A DNA stretch of 33,383 nucleotides from Candidatus Zhuqueibacterota bacterium (GCA_003576975.1 QEVD01000012.1:1-33383), one strand, 5' to 3'; counted from the stretch's first letter, positions 15,205 to 23,188 are shown. Translations and numbers: made by a program. Notes: a model not told the origin generated them from the letters alone.

Positions 15205-17847
15205 GCCAAGCGTTCCGATATTCCGATTGAAGAGCGGGATTACAGCCACATCTATTTCGTTTGCAGCGCGCTGCTCGCTGTCGCAACATTCTGGGCGGTC
15301 ATCGACATGATCTGGGTGCGCTCACCCTGGCAACGGACACAGCGCGAGTTCAATCGCATTGAAAAGGAAGATTTGCAAGCCAAGCTGAACGCCGAGGTCG
15401 AAAAGCTCACCAACGGTGAATCGAAAGATCAGTATGCCAGCCTTCTGGCAAGCTTGCAGGAAGCACGCGCAGGCATGAAAAGCCCGGAATACCAGCAAGC
15501 GTTACAAGATTCCGCCAAAGTGGCGCTTGAAATCCAGCAAGCGGTGCAACAATATCGCTTTGCGAAGAGCGAGGCTGACGCCGAGTATTACCTTTATAAA
15601 GAAGCGCAGTATCACAACGACGAGCCGGCTCAGGAAAAACATGGCAAAAATGTCGAGAGGCTGACCGGCGAGTATACGGAATGGAAAAGCAAGTGGGATG
15701 CCGCTGAGGAGAAAAAACGCGACGTGCAAGCGCGGCTGGCAGGCTTTCGCCAGCAGATGACTGATATTCATGGGCAACTCGCCGCCTTGACCAAAGAGCG
15801 GGACGAGCTGCAATTCCGCATCGACCGTGTCGACGAGCGCCCCATTAAAATTCAACAAGTCGTCATGTCGGAGTTTGTGAAAAGCAATTTCGGCAATTTC
15901 ATCAGCACTGTTGATCGCTGCCACACCTGCCACGTTTCATTCAATCGCAAAGGCTTTGAAGAAGCGGAGACGCCTTTTCGCACGCACAGCTCGCTGGACA
16001 CGCTGCTGCGCCTCCACCCCGTCGAACGGTTCGGTTGCACACCGTGCCACGAGGGCCAAGGCCCGGCTCTGCAAAACGTGAAATTTGCGCACGGCTTTGC
16101 CAAATTCTGGCTGCATCCGCTGCTGACCGGCAAATATGTACAGGCTGGTTGCAACAAATGCCACGCGAAAGAGCTTCGCCTGCAGTATGCGGAGAATCTC
16201 AACAAGGCCAAGCGCATGGTGTTCGATCTCGGCTGTTACGGCTGCCACGAAATTAGCGGCTACGAGACGCTTGACCGCATCGGCCCGGATTTGAGCCGGA
16301 TTGCGCAGAAGCTCGAGCCCGGTTTCGTGTACGGCTGGCTGCGCGACAACCGTGAGTTCCGGCCGCATTCGCGCATGCCGAACCCGATGTATACGCATGA
16401 AGAAGCCGCAGCCGCCACCGCTTATTTGTTCGATGCCAGCAACAAAAACGGCTGGTCTCCGGCGCCGATGCCGGCCAGCGGCAACGCGGCACGCGGTGAA
16501 GGCCTGGTGGAAACCGTGGGTTGCAAAGGTTGCCACGTGGTCGATGACAGCGATCGCGAACTGCGCCCGAACGATCTGCCTTATGACATGGCGCCGGATC
16601 TCAGCGCCGCCGCTGCGAAAGCCTCATCGCAGTGGCTGTTTGATTGGATCAAGAATCCTAAAAGGTTTTCTCCCACCACGCGCATGCCGAATTTGCGTCT
16701 GAGCGATCAAGAAGCCGCAGATATCGTCGCTTATTTGGAAACATTCAAGAGCCAGATCTCGCTGCCGGCAAATTACACCGCGGCGCTGCCCGATCTCTCC
16801 GATCAAAATTTGATCAACGAAGGCAAAGCCGTGCTGCGGAATTTTGGCTGTCATGGCTGTCACGTGATTCCCGGCTTGGAAAATGAAGGCCGCGTTTCCG
16901 TCTCGTTGAATGAGTTTGGCGCCAAGCCGGTCGAAGAGTTGTTTTATGGCGACGCGCTGGCGAAAAAGGCAGTCGAAAAAACTTGGGAAGGCTGGACGAC
17001 CGGCAAGCTGAAAAACTCGCGCTTGTATGCCACCGAAGCCGTGATTCAGCGCATGCCAAATTACCAACTCTCCGAAGAAGATGCCACTTCGCTGGCCGTC
17101 TTGCTGCGCTCGTGGGATGGCCGCGTGATCGGCGAACGTTATGTCAAACAGTGGAGCGGCCAGGATGAAGCGGTGCATGCCGGACGCTTGTTGGTACGCA
17201 AATACAATTGCACCGGCTGCCATTTGATTGAAGGCGAAGGCTGGGACATCAAACCCTCGCTCACGCAGGCGCTGGGCAAAGAAGGCATCGACGAAATTGC
17301 CGCTTCGGCTTATGCGCCCCCGGATCTCATCAGTCAAGGCCAGAAAGTGCAGGGCGATTGGTTCTTCCGGTTCTTGAAAGAGCCGAAAACCGGCGAGATT
17401 CGTCCCTGGCTGCGTACACGTATGCCGACCTTCAATTTCAGCGATAAAGAAGCCAATACCTTGGTGGACTATTTCAAATCGCTGGAAGGCGAAGCGCCAG
17501 GCTTTACGTATTTGCCTGAGTTCGAGCTGACCGCGGAGCAACGCGCCGGCGCGCTGAAGCTGGTTTCGAAAGATTACTTCGATTGCTTTTCATGCCATCA
17601 GCAGGGCAATATCAAGCCGGAAGGCCCGCCGGACGGTTGGGCGCCGGATTTGGCTATGGCAAGCCAGCGGCTCAATCCGAACTGGGTTGCGGCATGGATT
17701 CGTGACCCGCAAGCGCTGCAGCCCGGCACCAAGATGCCGTCGTTTTATCCGGATTCGTATCCGCCGGACGTGTTGGACGGCGATCCTGACAAGCAGATCG
17801 TGGCATTACGCAATTATCTGCTGAGTTTGAGCAACGGCAAACGATAG
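15202..17847 (+). CDS. membrane-anchored coiled-coil octahaem cytochrome c of the b6f-like complex
   Basis: An 881-residue protein. One N-terminal transmembrane helix (about residues 16-39) is followed by a long charged coiled coil (about 45-215), then the haem region. Eight CxxCH sites begin at residues 240, 279, 317, 345, 441, 550, 670 and 795. The first three are closely spaced with no nearby Met motif. The last five each precede a class I cytochrome c methionine motif (SRMPNP, TRMPNL, QRMPNY, TRMPTF, TKMPSF), suggesting five successive mono-haem domains. It lies where cytochrome f or c1 would be encoded, so it is the likely electron acceptor from the Rieske protein and an extended wire to terminal acceptors. 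No catalytic nitrite-reductase or oxidase domain is visible. Haem count is read directly; role is inferred from position. Confidence 0.9.
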   Translation: MAKRSDIPIEERDYSHIYFVCSALLAVATFWAVIDMIWVRSPWQRTQREFNRIEKEDLQAKLNAEVEKLTNGESKDQYASLLASLQEARAGMKSPEYQQALQDSAKVALEIQQAVQQYRFAKSEADAEYYLYKEAQYHNDEPAQEKHGKNVERLTGEYTEWKSKWDAAEEKKRDVQARLAGFRQQMTDIHGQLAALTKERDELQFRIDRVDERPIKIQQVVMSEFVKSNFGNFISTVDRCHTCHVSFNRKGFEEAETPFRTHSSLDTLLRLHPVERFGCTPCHEGQGPALQNVKFAHGFAKFWLHPLLTGKYVQAGCNKCHAKELRLQYAENLNKAKRMVFDLGCYGCHEISGYETLDRIGPDLSRIAQKLEPGFVYGWLRDNREFRPHSRMPNPMYTHEEAAAATAYLFDASNKNGWSPAPMPASGNAARGEGLVETVGCKGCHVVDDSDRELRPNDLPYDMAPDLSAAAAKASSQWLFDWIKNPKRFSPTTRMPNLRLSDQEAADIVAYLETFKSQISLPANYTAALPDLSDQNLINEGKAVLRNFGCHGCHVIPGLENEGRVSVSLNEFGAKPVEELFYGDALAKKAVEKTWEGWTTGKLKNSRLYATEAVIQRMPNYQLSEEDATSLAVLLRSWDGRVIGERYVKQWSGQDEAVHAGRLLVRKYNCTGCHLIEGEGWDIKPSLTQALGKEGIDEIAASAYAPPDLISQGQKVQGDWFFRFLKEPKTGEIRPWLRTRMPTFNFSDKEANTLVDYFKSLEGEAPGFTYLPEFELTAEQRAGALKLVSKDYFDCFSCHQQGNIKPEGPPDGWAPDLAMASQRLNPNWVAAWIRDPQALQPGTKMPSFYPDSYPPDVLDGDPDKQIVALRNYLLSLSNGKR

Positions 17848-17941
17848 GCGCGGCATGCACAAGTCAAGGTCACGCAGGTATCTGGTTTTTGCGCGGCGCA
17901 CGGCCTCGCTGGCAAAGAACATGTTAGCGCCTAATTCCCCA

Positions 17942-17964
17942 AAGCCGGACGAGCCGGAACCAAA
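17942..17964 (+). repeat. 23-bp dispersed repeat AAGCCGGACGAGCCGGAACC, copy 1
   Basis: AAGCCGGACGAGCCGGAACC plus AAA occurs here and again at 18557-18579, on either side of the 4-TM gene. Each copy is followed by loosely repetitive text (ACGAAGAC, GCAAAGA). The short ORF spanning this region looks like translated repeat rather than a gene. Confidence 0.8.
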
Positions 17965-18126
17965 GAGAGAAAACTCATCCCGCAAAGGCGGGACGAAGAC
18001 GCAAAGAACCCGCAAAACTTTTCTTTGCGTATGTTGGCGGCTTTGCATCTCTGTGTGAATTCTTTGCTTTTTTGCGAAGAGTTCACTCTAAAGAGACCAA
18101 GGCTTTCAAGCTGAAAGGCAGGGAAT

Positions 18127-18558
18127 ATGAATCCAGTTCTTAGAAATGTATTGGCCGTTATCGCCGGAGTCGTGGTTGGCAGCCTGGTAAACATGGGACT
18201 CATCACGATAAGCGGCAAGGTTATCCCGCCCCCTCCCGGTGTCGATGTGACGAATTTTGAAAGCCTGAAATCTTCAATGCATTTATTTGAGCCTAGGCAT
18301 TTCATTTTTCCGTTTTTGGCTCATGCGTTGGGTACGTTGGCAGGTGCTTATGTCGCCTCCCGTCTGGCGGCAAGCCATAAATTAAAATTTGCGTTAGGCG
18401 TGGGCGTCTTTTTCCTGCTTGGAGGCCTGACCAATGTCTTCATGCTTCCCTCGCCGACCTGGTTTGCAGTATTGGATTTAGTCGGCGCTTATATTCCCAT
18501 GGCGTGGTTTGGTCACAGATTGGCTGAAAAAAGCAGCGTCAAACTTGCAAGAGCCTAA
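18127..18558 (+). CDS. conserved four-helix membrane protein of unknown function
   Basis: A 143-residue integral membrane protein with about four helices: residues 5-28 (NVLAVIAGVVVGSLVNMGLI), about 58-78 (FIFPFLAHALGTLAGAYVAS), about 86-106 and about 113-132. A PPPGVD loop follows the first helix and HFIFPFLAHALGTL starts the second. I recall similar proteins annotated only as hypothetical in Bacteroidota and relatives. It lies between the octahaem cytochrome and Rieske genes, but 279 bases after the former and bracketed by copies of a 23-bp repeat. It may therefore be an insertion into the operon rather than a subunit of the complex. The start ATG has a GGCAGGG ribosome site. Confidence 0.75.
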   Translation: MNPVLRNVLAVIAGVVVGSLVNMGLITISGKVIPPPPGVDVTNFESLKSSMHLFEPRHFIFPFLAHALGTLAGAYVASRLAASHKLKFALGVGVFFLLGGLTNVFMLPSPTWFAVLDLVGAYIPMAWFGHRLAEKSSVKLARA

Positions 18559-18579
18559 GCCGGACGAGCCGGAACCAAA
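18557..18579 (+). repeat. 23-bp dispersed repeat AAGCCGGACGAGCCGGAACC, copy 2
   Basis: Identical to 17942-17964; it overlaps the stop codon of the 4-TM gene. The pair brackets a segment of about 615 bp that contains this gene alone. Confidence 0.8.
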
Positions 18580-18947
18580 TTTTACCACGAAGACCCAGAG
18601 ACACCAAGATTTTTTGTTTTTTTTAGCGCGATAGAGCTTCAAAGAGATTAAGCTGGTGTTGAGCACAGAGCCTGAAGCAAAAACGCGCAGCGTGCGCCAT
18701 TGTTCGCGGACGTTGCCGTAATTTGTAGAAGTACCCTCTTGAAATGTCAGTCCGGTGAATCTTGTGAAGGACGCGGCGTGGTGTTAACACTTCACGGGTT
18801 CTCCACGGCATGACAAGATTGCCATTCATGCAAATCAGCGTAACTGCTCAAACGCTTCGGTTGACGCGCATGCGTCTGCGCGGAACCGGTTGGCGGGATC
18901 GATATCCGACAGAATTCTAAACACTCTCGAGCTAGAGGAGGCTGAAC
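18559..18947. other. 389-bp non-coding spacer rich in repeats, upstream of the Rieske gene
   Basis: It holds the tail of the 23-bp repeat, a run TTTACCACGAAGACCCAGAG typical of dispersed repeat text, and a palindromic element at 18745-18815. No gene or clear promoter is seen, so the Rieske gene may be read from the operon promoter or from an unrecognised one. A strong ribosome site (AGAGGAGG, 18934-18941) ends the spacer. Confidence 0.55.
18745..18815. repeat. palindromic element, TGTCATTC..GAATCTTGTGAAG family, copy 2
   Basis: TGTCAGTCCGGTGAATCTTG and five further bases (18745-18769) pair imperfectly with 18790-18815 around a loop of about 20 bases, the same layout as 4398-4468 and 21626-21695. 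This is the most diverged of the three. Confidence 0.65.
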
Positions 18948-19613
18948 GTGTCCGAAGAAAAAAAAGAAACTGCTGCCGGGGAACCGGGAAATGCGGAAAA
19001 AAAAGCAGCGCCCGCGAAGGCCGCGCCTGCAAAAGCAGCGGCTCCGCCCGCAGCCGGTGAAGTCACTAAAGCAAAACCTGGAGCAAAATCAACGTTAACG
19101 GAGCCGATCGCTCCCGGAACCCTCTGGATGTCGCGGCGCAATTTTCTCTCGCGCGCAGGCTGGACGGCGTTCTTCAGCTTTCTCGGCATGATGTTGCTCG
19201 GCTCGTTGCGCTATATGTTTCCGCGCGTGTTGTTCGAGCCTTCCACGGTTTTTAAAGCCGGCTTGCCGGATGATTACCCCATCGGCGCCGTCAGCACGAA
19301 ATGGGTGAAAGATTACCGCACGTGGATTGTGCGCAATGACAAGGGTTTCTATGCCATTTTCGCGCAATGTACACATCTCGGCTGCACCCCGCGCTGGCTC
19401 GAAGCGGAAGCCAAATTCAAATGCCCGTGTCACGGCAGCGGCTTTACTATGGACGGCCTGAATTTTGAAGGGCCGGCGCCGCGGCCGCTGGAACGCGTGA
19501 AAATCGGCATCTCCGAAGACGGCCAATTACTCGTCGATACGAGTATTCGCTACCGCGAGGAACAAGGTCAATGGAGCAACCCCGACGCCTTTTTACCGCT
19601 CGGCGTATCGTGA
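18948..19613 (+). CDS. petC: Rieske iron-sulfur protein
   Basis: A 221-residue Rieske [2Fe-2S] protein. Cluster ligands are Cys141 and His143 (CTHLGC) plus Cys159 and His162 (CPCHGSGF); Cys146 and Cys161 would form the disulfide. The first 45 residues are Ala/Lys/Pro-rich and cytoplasmic by prediction. A twin-arginine motif (SRRNFLSRAGW) precedes the single membrane helix (FFSFLGMMLLGSLRY), as in Rieske proteins exported by Tat. The GTG start at 18948 has AGAGGAGG six bases upstream. It would accept electrons from quinol at cytochrome b and pass them to the octahaem cytochrome. Rieske genes usually precede cytochrome b; here it is last and is followed at once by a terminator. Confidence 0.94.
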   Translation: MSEEKKETAAGEPGNAEKKAAPAKAAPAKAAAPPAAGEVTKAKPGAKSTLTEPIAPGTLWMSRRNFLSRAGWTAFFSFLGMMLLGSLRYMFPRVLFEPSTVFKAGLPDDYPIGAVSTKWVKDYRTWIVRNDKGFYAIFAQCTHLGCTPRWLEAEAKFKCPCHGSGFTMDGLNFEGPAPRPLERVKIGISEDGQLLVDTSIRYREEQGQWSNPDAFLPLGVS

Positions 19614-19631
19614 GCAAATGCTGCAAAGCCA

Positions 19632-19688
19632 GGGGCAAACGGTAAGAGGTGAATATTCCAAAATCCCCCTTGCCGTTTGCCCCTTTTT
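19632..19688 (+). terminator. intrinsic terminator of the cytochrome operon
   Basis: GGGGCAAACGGTAAG (19632-19646) pairs with CTTGCCGTTTGCCCC (19669-19683) over 15 bp with one G-U pair, around a 22-base loop, and TTTTT follows. It begins 19 bases after the Rieske stop codon. Confidence 0.88.
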
Positions 19689-19702
19689 CGTTGGGTGGGA
19701 AA

Positions 19703-19804
19703 GGGTGCAAGCAGTTTGCTGTCATTCCGAGTCGAGGTTGTCTGGAGCCTCGTTAAATATCCGGGCAGTGGGAAGGGGTGCAAGCAGTTTGCTGTCATTC
19801 CGAG
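19703..19804 (+). repeat. 29-bp exact direct repeat, period 73
   Basis: GGGTGCAAGCAGTTTGCTGT plus CATTCCGAG occurs at 19703-19731 and 19776-19804. Each copy ends in TGTCATTCCGAG, the outer arm of the palindromic element family, so these may be solo half-elements. No gene lies here. Confidence 0.85.
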
Positions 19805-19889
19805 GGGTTTTGTGCCGCGCCAGGTTCATCATCGCTTTGCGCCTCGTTTAGTGAGATTCAATTAAAATGATCTTTGCCGTGACTTAACG

Positions 19890-19918
19890 TTGCAACGTAG
19901 CGCGAAGCAATGTATATT
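19890..19918 (+). promoter_or_regulatory. sigma-70 promoter of the nucleotidyltransferase cluster
   Basis: TTGCAA (19890-19895), a 17-bp spacer and TATATT (19913-19918). The predicted start near 19925 leaves a leader of about 20 bases before the small two-TM gene at 19945. Confidence 0.7.
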
Positions 19919-19944
19919 ACCGCATCTCTTGAAGGGAGCATATT

Positions 19945-20139
19945 CTGAAGCAGGCGCTCTGGTATTTTGCCAAAGCTTTTCAAATGCTCGGTTTGTTCAT
20001 CGTATTTTTTGGCATCATCATCGGCTTGTCTGATCCGCATGGCGATGAAGCCTTCAAGGCCGAGTTTAGATATGCCATTACCGGCGTGCTCGTGTTCGGC
20101 GTCGGCTGGCTGATGGAACGAATGTTTGCAAGACGATGA
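19945..20139 (+). CDS. 64-residue two-helix membrane protein with probable CTG start
   Basis: An open frame bounded by an in-frame stop at 19930 encodes a small protein with two hydrophobic helices (ALWYFAKAFQMLGLFIVFFG and YAITGVLVFGVGWLMERMF) joined by a charged loop (SDPHGDEAFKAEFR), ending RR. GGGAG at 19934-19938 sits six bases before CTG (19945); the only in-frame ATG is 14 codons later, inside the first helix and without a ribosome site. A good promoter lies just upstream and the glgC-like gene follows 25 bases after its stop. The gene is real by composition and context, but function is unknown. It could lead the sugar-nucleotide operon. Confidence 0.7.
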   Translation: MKQALWYFAKAFQMLGLFIVFFGIIIGLSDPHGDEAFKAEFRYAITGVLVFGVGWLMERMFARR

Positions 20140-20164
20140 CGGTCAACCTTCCCGGGTGTTGGGC

Positions 20165-21460
20165 ATGAGAAAAATACTTGCGATGATTCTTGCCGGCGGG
20201 CGCGTCGACGAGCTTTCGGTGTTAACGCTGATCCGGCCCAAAGCGGCCGTGCCGTTCGGCGGTTTGTATCGCGTCATCGACTTTCCCATGAGCAACCTCA
20301 TGCACTCCGGCATCGAAAATGTCGGGATTCTCTCGCAATACCGCTCATATTCGTTGATCAATCACATTGGCAACGGCGCCTCGTGGGAGATGGTGGGCCG
20401 CGATCGTAGCGTCACGATTTTGCCGCCCTTTAAAACACAAACACTTTCGAGCTGGTATCGCGGCAATGCCGATGCAGTTTATCAAAACCTCGGTTATCTG
20501 CGCATTCACCGCCCCGATCTTGTGCTGGTGCTCTCCGGGGATCACATCTATTCGATGAATTACAATCCGCTAATCGAGTTTCACCTCGAAAATCGTGCGG
20601 ATTTGACCATGGCGTTTACGCGCATTAACAAGGCGCAAGCCACGCGCTTCGGCGTCGGCCGCATTGAGCTGGAAACCGGCAAACCCGGCGGCCGCTTGCT
20701 GGAATATGCCGAAAAACCCGAAACTTCTCCGGATTGGCCGGAGCAGGAATGCTGGGCCTCGCTCACCATCTATCTCTTTTCTGCAAAAGTGCTGGCCGAG
20801 GTTCTTGCTAAACACGCGCAGAGCGATCCGACAACGTATGAATTCGGACGAGACATCATCCCCGCTGCCGTAAAAAACTATCGGGTATTTGGCTACGCGT
20901 ATGAGGGCTATTGGGGCTACACGCGCACGATTGATGAATACTGGCAGACCAACATGGATATGCTCGGCGAAAAGCCCATGATCGAGCCTGAGCGCTGGAA
21001 AATCCGCACCAATCTCGAACACAGCGCGGTGCGCGATCGCCCGCCTGCGTTGATCGGGCCGCAAGCGAAGATCGAGAATTCGCTGATCTACAGCGGCTGC
21101 CGCGTGTACGGCGCGGTGAAGAATAGCATTCTCTTTCCCGGCGTGGTGATTGGCGAGAATGTGCAGGTGGACGATTCCATTTTGATGTTTGACGCCAAAG
21201 TTGCGCCGGAATGCGTGTTGCATAAAGTTATCACGGATTCGGAGGTGGAGATTGGCCGCGGGTGTTTGATCGGCAATGGCGATCCCACAATTCACAATGA
21301 AGAATACTCGGATTTGTTGCGCAGCGGCATTACGCTGATCGGCCGTGGCGCGATTCTACCCGAGGGCATTACGATCGGCTCGAATTGCATTGTGCATCCG
21401 GAGCTGGAGCCGTCGCGGTTTCACGACAAGGTGTATGAATCGGGTGTGTCGATTTCTTAA
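20165..21460 (+). CDS. GlgC-like sugar nucleotidyltransferase with altered nucleotide loop
   Basis: A 431-residue member of the glucose-1-phosphate adenylyltransferase family: N-terminal nucleotidyltransferase domain (about 1-265) and a left-handed beta-helix (about 290-420). The usual loop GGxGxRLxPLT is here GGRVDELSVLT, losing the glycine and arginine that hold the nucleotide phosphates. The remaining catalytic signatures stay: VPFGGLYRVIDFPMSN, the SGDHIY aspartate and the LLEYAEKPE lysine. The start ATG at 20165 is chosen because homologues begin MRKILAMILAGG. It may act as the regulatory or modified partner of the second GlgC-like protein, as GlgD does in Firmicutes, but retained catalytic residues argue against a wholly dead enzyme. 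Confidence 0.85.
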   Translation: MRKILAMILAGGRVDELSVLTLIRPKAAVPFGGLYRVIDFPMSNLMHSGIENVGILSQYRSYSLINHIGNGASWEMVGRDRSVTILPPFKTQTLSSWYRGNADAVYQNLGYLRIHRPDLVLVLSGDHIYSMNYNPLIEFHLENRADLTMAFTRINKAQATRFGVGRIELETGKPGGRLLEYAEKPETSPDWPEQECWASLTIYLFSAKVLAEVLAKHAQSDPTTYEFGRDIIPAAVKNYRVFGYAYEGYWGYTRTIDEYWQTNMDMLGEKPMIEPERWKIRTNLEHSAVRDRPPALIGPQAKIENSLIYSGCRVYGAVKNSILFPGVVIGENVQVDDSILMFDAKVAPECVLHKVITDSEVEIGRGCLIGNGDPTIHNEEYSDLLRSGITLIGRGAILPEGITIGSNCIVHPELEPSRFHDKVYESGVSIS

Positions 21461-21794
21461 GATAAGCTGGGGCGGCAGCGCTTTAGTGGTGCAAGTTTTC
21501 GGTTGATTTTTACCGGCGGCGTAGCCCGGGCCGCGTTAAAATCAAATGACAAACTTTCTATGACATTTATGCACAACACATCTGGCTCAGACAGATTCAA
21601 GAAAAAAAAGTTTATCAATCCTTTTATGTCATCCAGGGATCTTGTGAAGTTGCGGGCAAATTATCGAGTACTTCACAAGATTCGTCTGAATGACATTTCG
21701 AAGGAACTACTCCTGCAAATTAAGGTACCAGCGAACTAGGCGTTGTGGCCTGGTCAAGAGTTGCCGATATGAAACAAATCATATCCTTTCTCCC
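21461..21794. other. 334-bp non-coding spacer between the two glgC-like genes
   Basis: It contains one palindromic element (21626-21695) and AT-rich text before it (AAATGACAAACTTTCTATG). I see no terminator and no clear promoter. The repeat could divide expression of the two genes. Confidence 0.5.
21626..21695. repeat. palindromic element, TGTCATTC..GAATCTTGTGAAG family, copy 3
   Basis: ATGTCATCCAGGGATCTTGT plus GAAGT (21626-21650) is inverted at 21670-21695 (ACTTCACAAGATTC...) around a loop of about 19 bases. Same design as 4398-4468. Confidence 0.85.
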
Positions 21795-23054
21795 ATGAAG
21801 AAAACCCTCGCCATGCTGCTGGCCGGCGGCGTCGGCAGCCGGCTGAACATTCTCGCGCACGCGCGCGCCAAGCCGGCTGTGCCGTTCGGCGGCATGTATC
21901 GCATCATCGACTTCACCCTGAGCAATGCCAAGAATTCCGGCATCATCAATGTCGGCGTGCTCACGCAATACAAGCCGCTTTCGTTGATGGAACATATCGG
22001 CGGCGGCGAGCCATGGGATTTCATGGGCCGTATGCGCGGCGCGAAAATTCTGCCCCCGCGTACCGGCGAAAAGGATTCCGATTGGTATAAAGGCACGGCC
22101 GACGCCATCCGACAAAATGCCGACTACATCCGCAATTTCGATGCGGATCAGGTATTGATTCTCTCCGGCGATCACATTTACTACATGGATTACAGCGAGA
22201 TGGTCGCCTTTCATAAAGCCCGGAATGCCGATCTCACCATCGCCATGATGCGGGTACCGTGGGATCAAACACATCATTTCGGCATTGCCACGACCGATGC
22301 CCGCGACCGCATCACGGCCTGGGAAGAAAAGCCCAAACAGGCAAAAAACAATCTGGCCTCGATGGGCGTCTATGTGTTCAACACTGATTTTCTATTTCAC
22401 TGTTTGCGCGCGATTCCTGAGCACGATTTTGGCAAACATGTGATCACCGAAGTCATCAAAACCCACACGGTATGCGCCTTTCCGTTTAGCGGCTATTGGC
22501 GTGACGTCGGTACGCTTTACGCGTACTGGGATGCCAACATGGATTTGCTGCGACCGGATTCCGGTTTGGATATTTCGCGCTGGAACGTGTACACCAATCT
22601 CGAAGAAGAAGGCCGGTCCGGCGACCGGCCGCCCACGCGCATTCTCAAAAGCGCGAACGTAGAGAACAGTTTTATCGCGCAGGGCTGTGTGATCGAAGGC
22701 GAGGTGCGCAATTGCGTCGTGTCGCCAGGCGTGCATATCGGCAAAGGCGCAGCAGTACACGACTCCGTGATCATGCACGACAGCGTGATCGAGTCTGGCG
22801 CGACCCTGTCATTCGTGATAGCCGACAAGCTTTCGCATTTTCGCAACGATTGCAAAGTCGGCGCCGGCGACCGCACAACGCCCAACCGCCGCTTTCCCGA
22901 TCATCTCAGTGAAGGATTGACGGTGGTCGGCAAACTGGCGACCGTGCCGGCGAAAGTGACGATCGGCTGCAACTGCTTTATTCACCCGCAAAGTACTGAA
23001 ACAAGCTATACTACTGATTTCGTAAAGGACGGCGAGACAATCGGATTTAACTAA
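21795..23054 (+). CDS. glgC: glucose-1-phosphate adenylyltransferase
   Basis: A 419-residue enzyme making ADP-glucose from glucose-1-phosphate and ATP, the committed step of bacterial glycogen synthesis. It has the standard loop GGVGSRLNILAHARAKPAVPFGG, the SGDHIYYMDY aspartate, the AWEEKPKQA lysine and a C-terminal beta-helix with hexapeptide repeats (VHIGKGAAVHDSVIMHDSVI). The ATG at 21795 matches the family N-terminus (MKKTLAMLLAGG); the longer open frame upstream is not conserved text. Ribosome site is weak. About 35-40% similar by eye to its upstream neighbour but with an intact nucleotide loop. The two probably form a mixed or paired system. Confidence 0.92.
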   Translation: MKKTLAMLLAGGVGSRLNILAHARAKPAVPFGGMYRIIDFTLSNAKNSGIINVGVLTQYKPLSLMEHIGGGEPWDFMGRMRGAKILPPRTGEKDSDWYKGTADAIRQNADYIRNFDADQVLILSGDHIYYMDYSEMVAFHKARNADLTIAMMRVPWDQTHHFGIATTDARDRITAWEEKPKQAKNNLASMGVYVFNTDFLFHCLRAIPEHDFGKHVITEVIKTHTVCAFPFSGYWRDVGTLYAYWDANMDLLRPDSGLDISRWNVYTNLEEEGRSGDRPPTRILKSANVENSFIAQGCVIEGEVRNCVVSPGVHIGKGAAVHDSVIMHDSVIESGATLSFVIADKLSHFRNDCKVGAGDRTTPNRRFPDHLSEGLTVVGKLATVPAKVTIGCNCFIHPQSTETSYTTDFVKDGETIGFN

Positions 23055-23188
23055 ACCATTTCGGTTGGAATCGAACAGGAGCGCGAACCGTTTCTTCCAA
23101 TTAGAATCGAGCATGACTTCCCTCTGCATGTTGGTTTTGCCGGATTGCCTCATGGCCTTAGGACTTCTAACACGAACAACGAGCCACC

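Noticed and set aside
16624-17541. 305-codon minus-strand frame opposite the octahaem gene
   Set aside because: No domain; arises from codon bias of the repeated cytochrome domains.
17855-18058. 67-codon ORF after the octahaem gene
   Set aside because: It consists of dispersed-repeat text (the 23-bp repeat and GCAAAGA-type runs) with no ribosome site.
21690-21794. N-terminal extension of the second GlgC-like protein
   Set aside because: It is translated from the palindromic element's tail and is absent from the family, which starts at MKKTLAMLLAGG.
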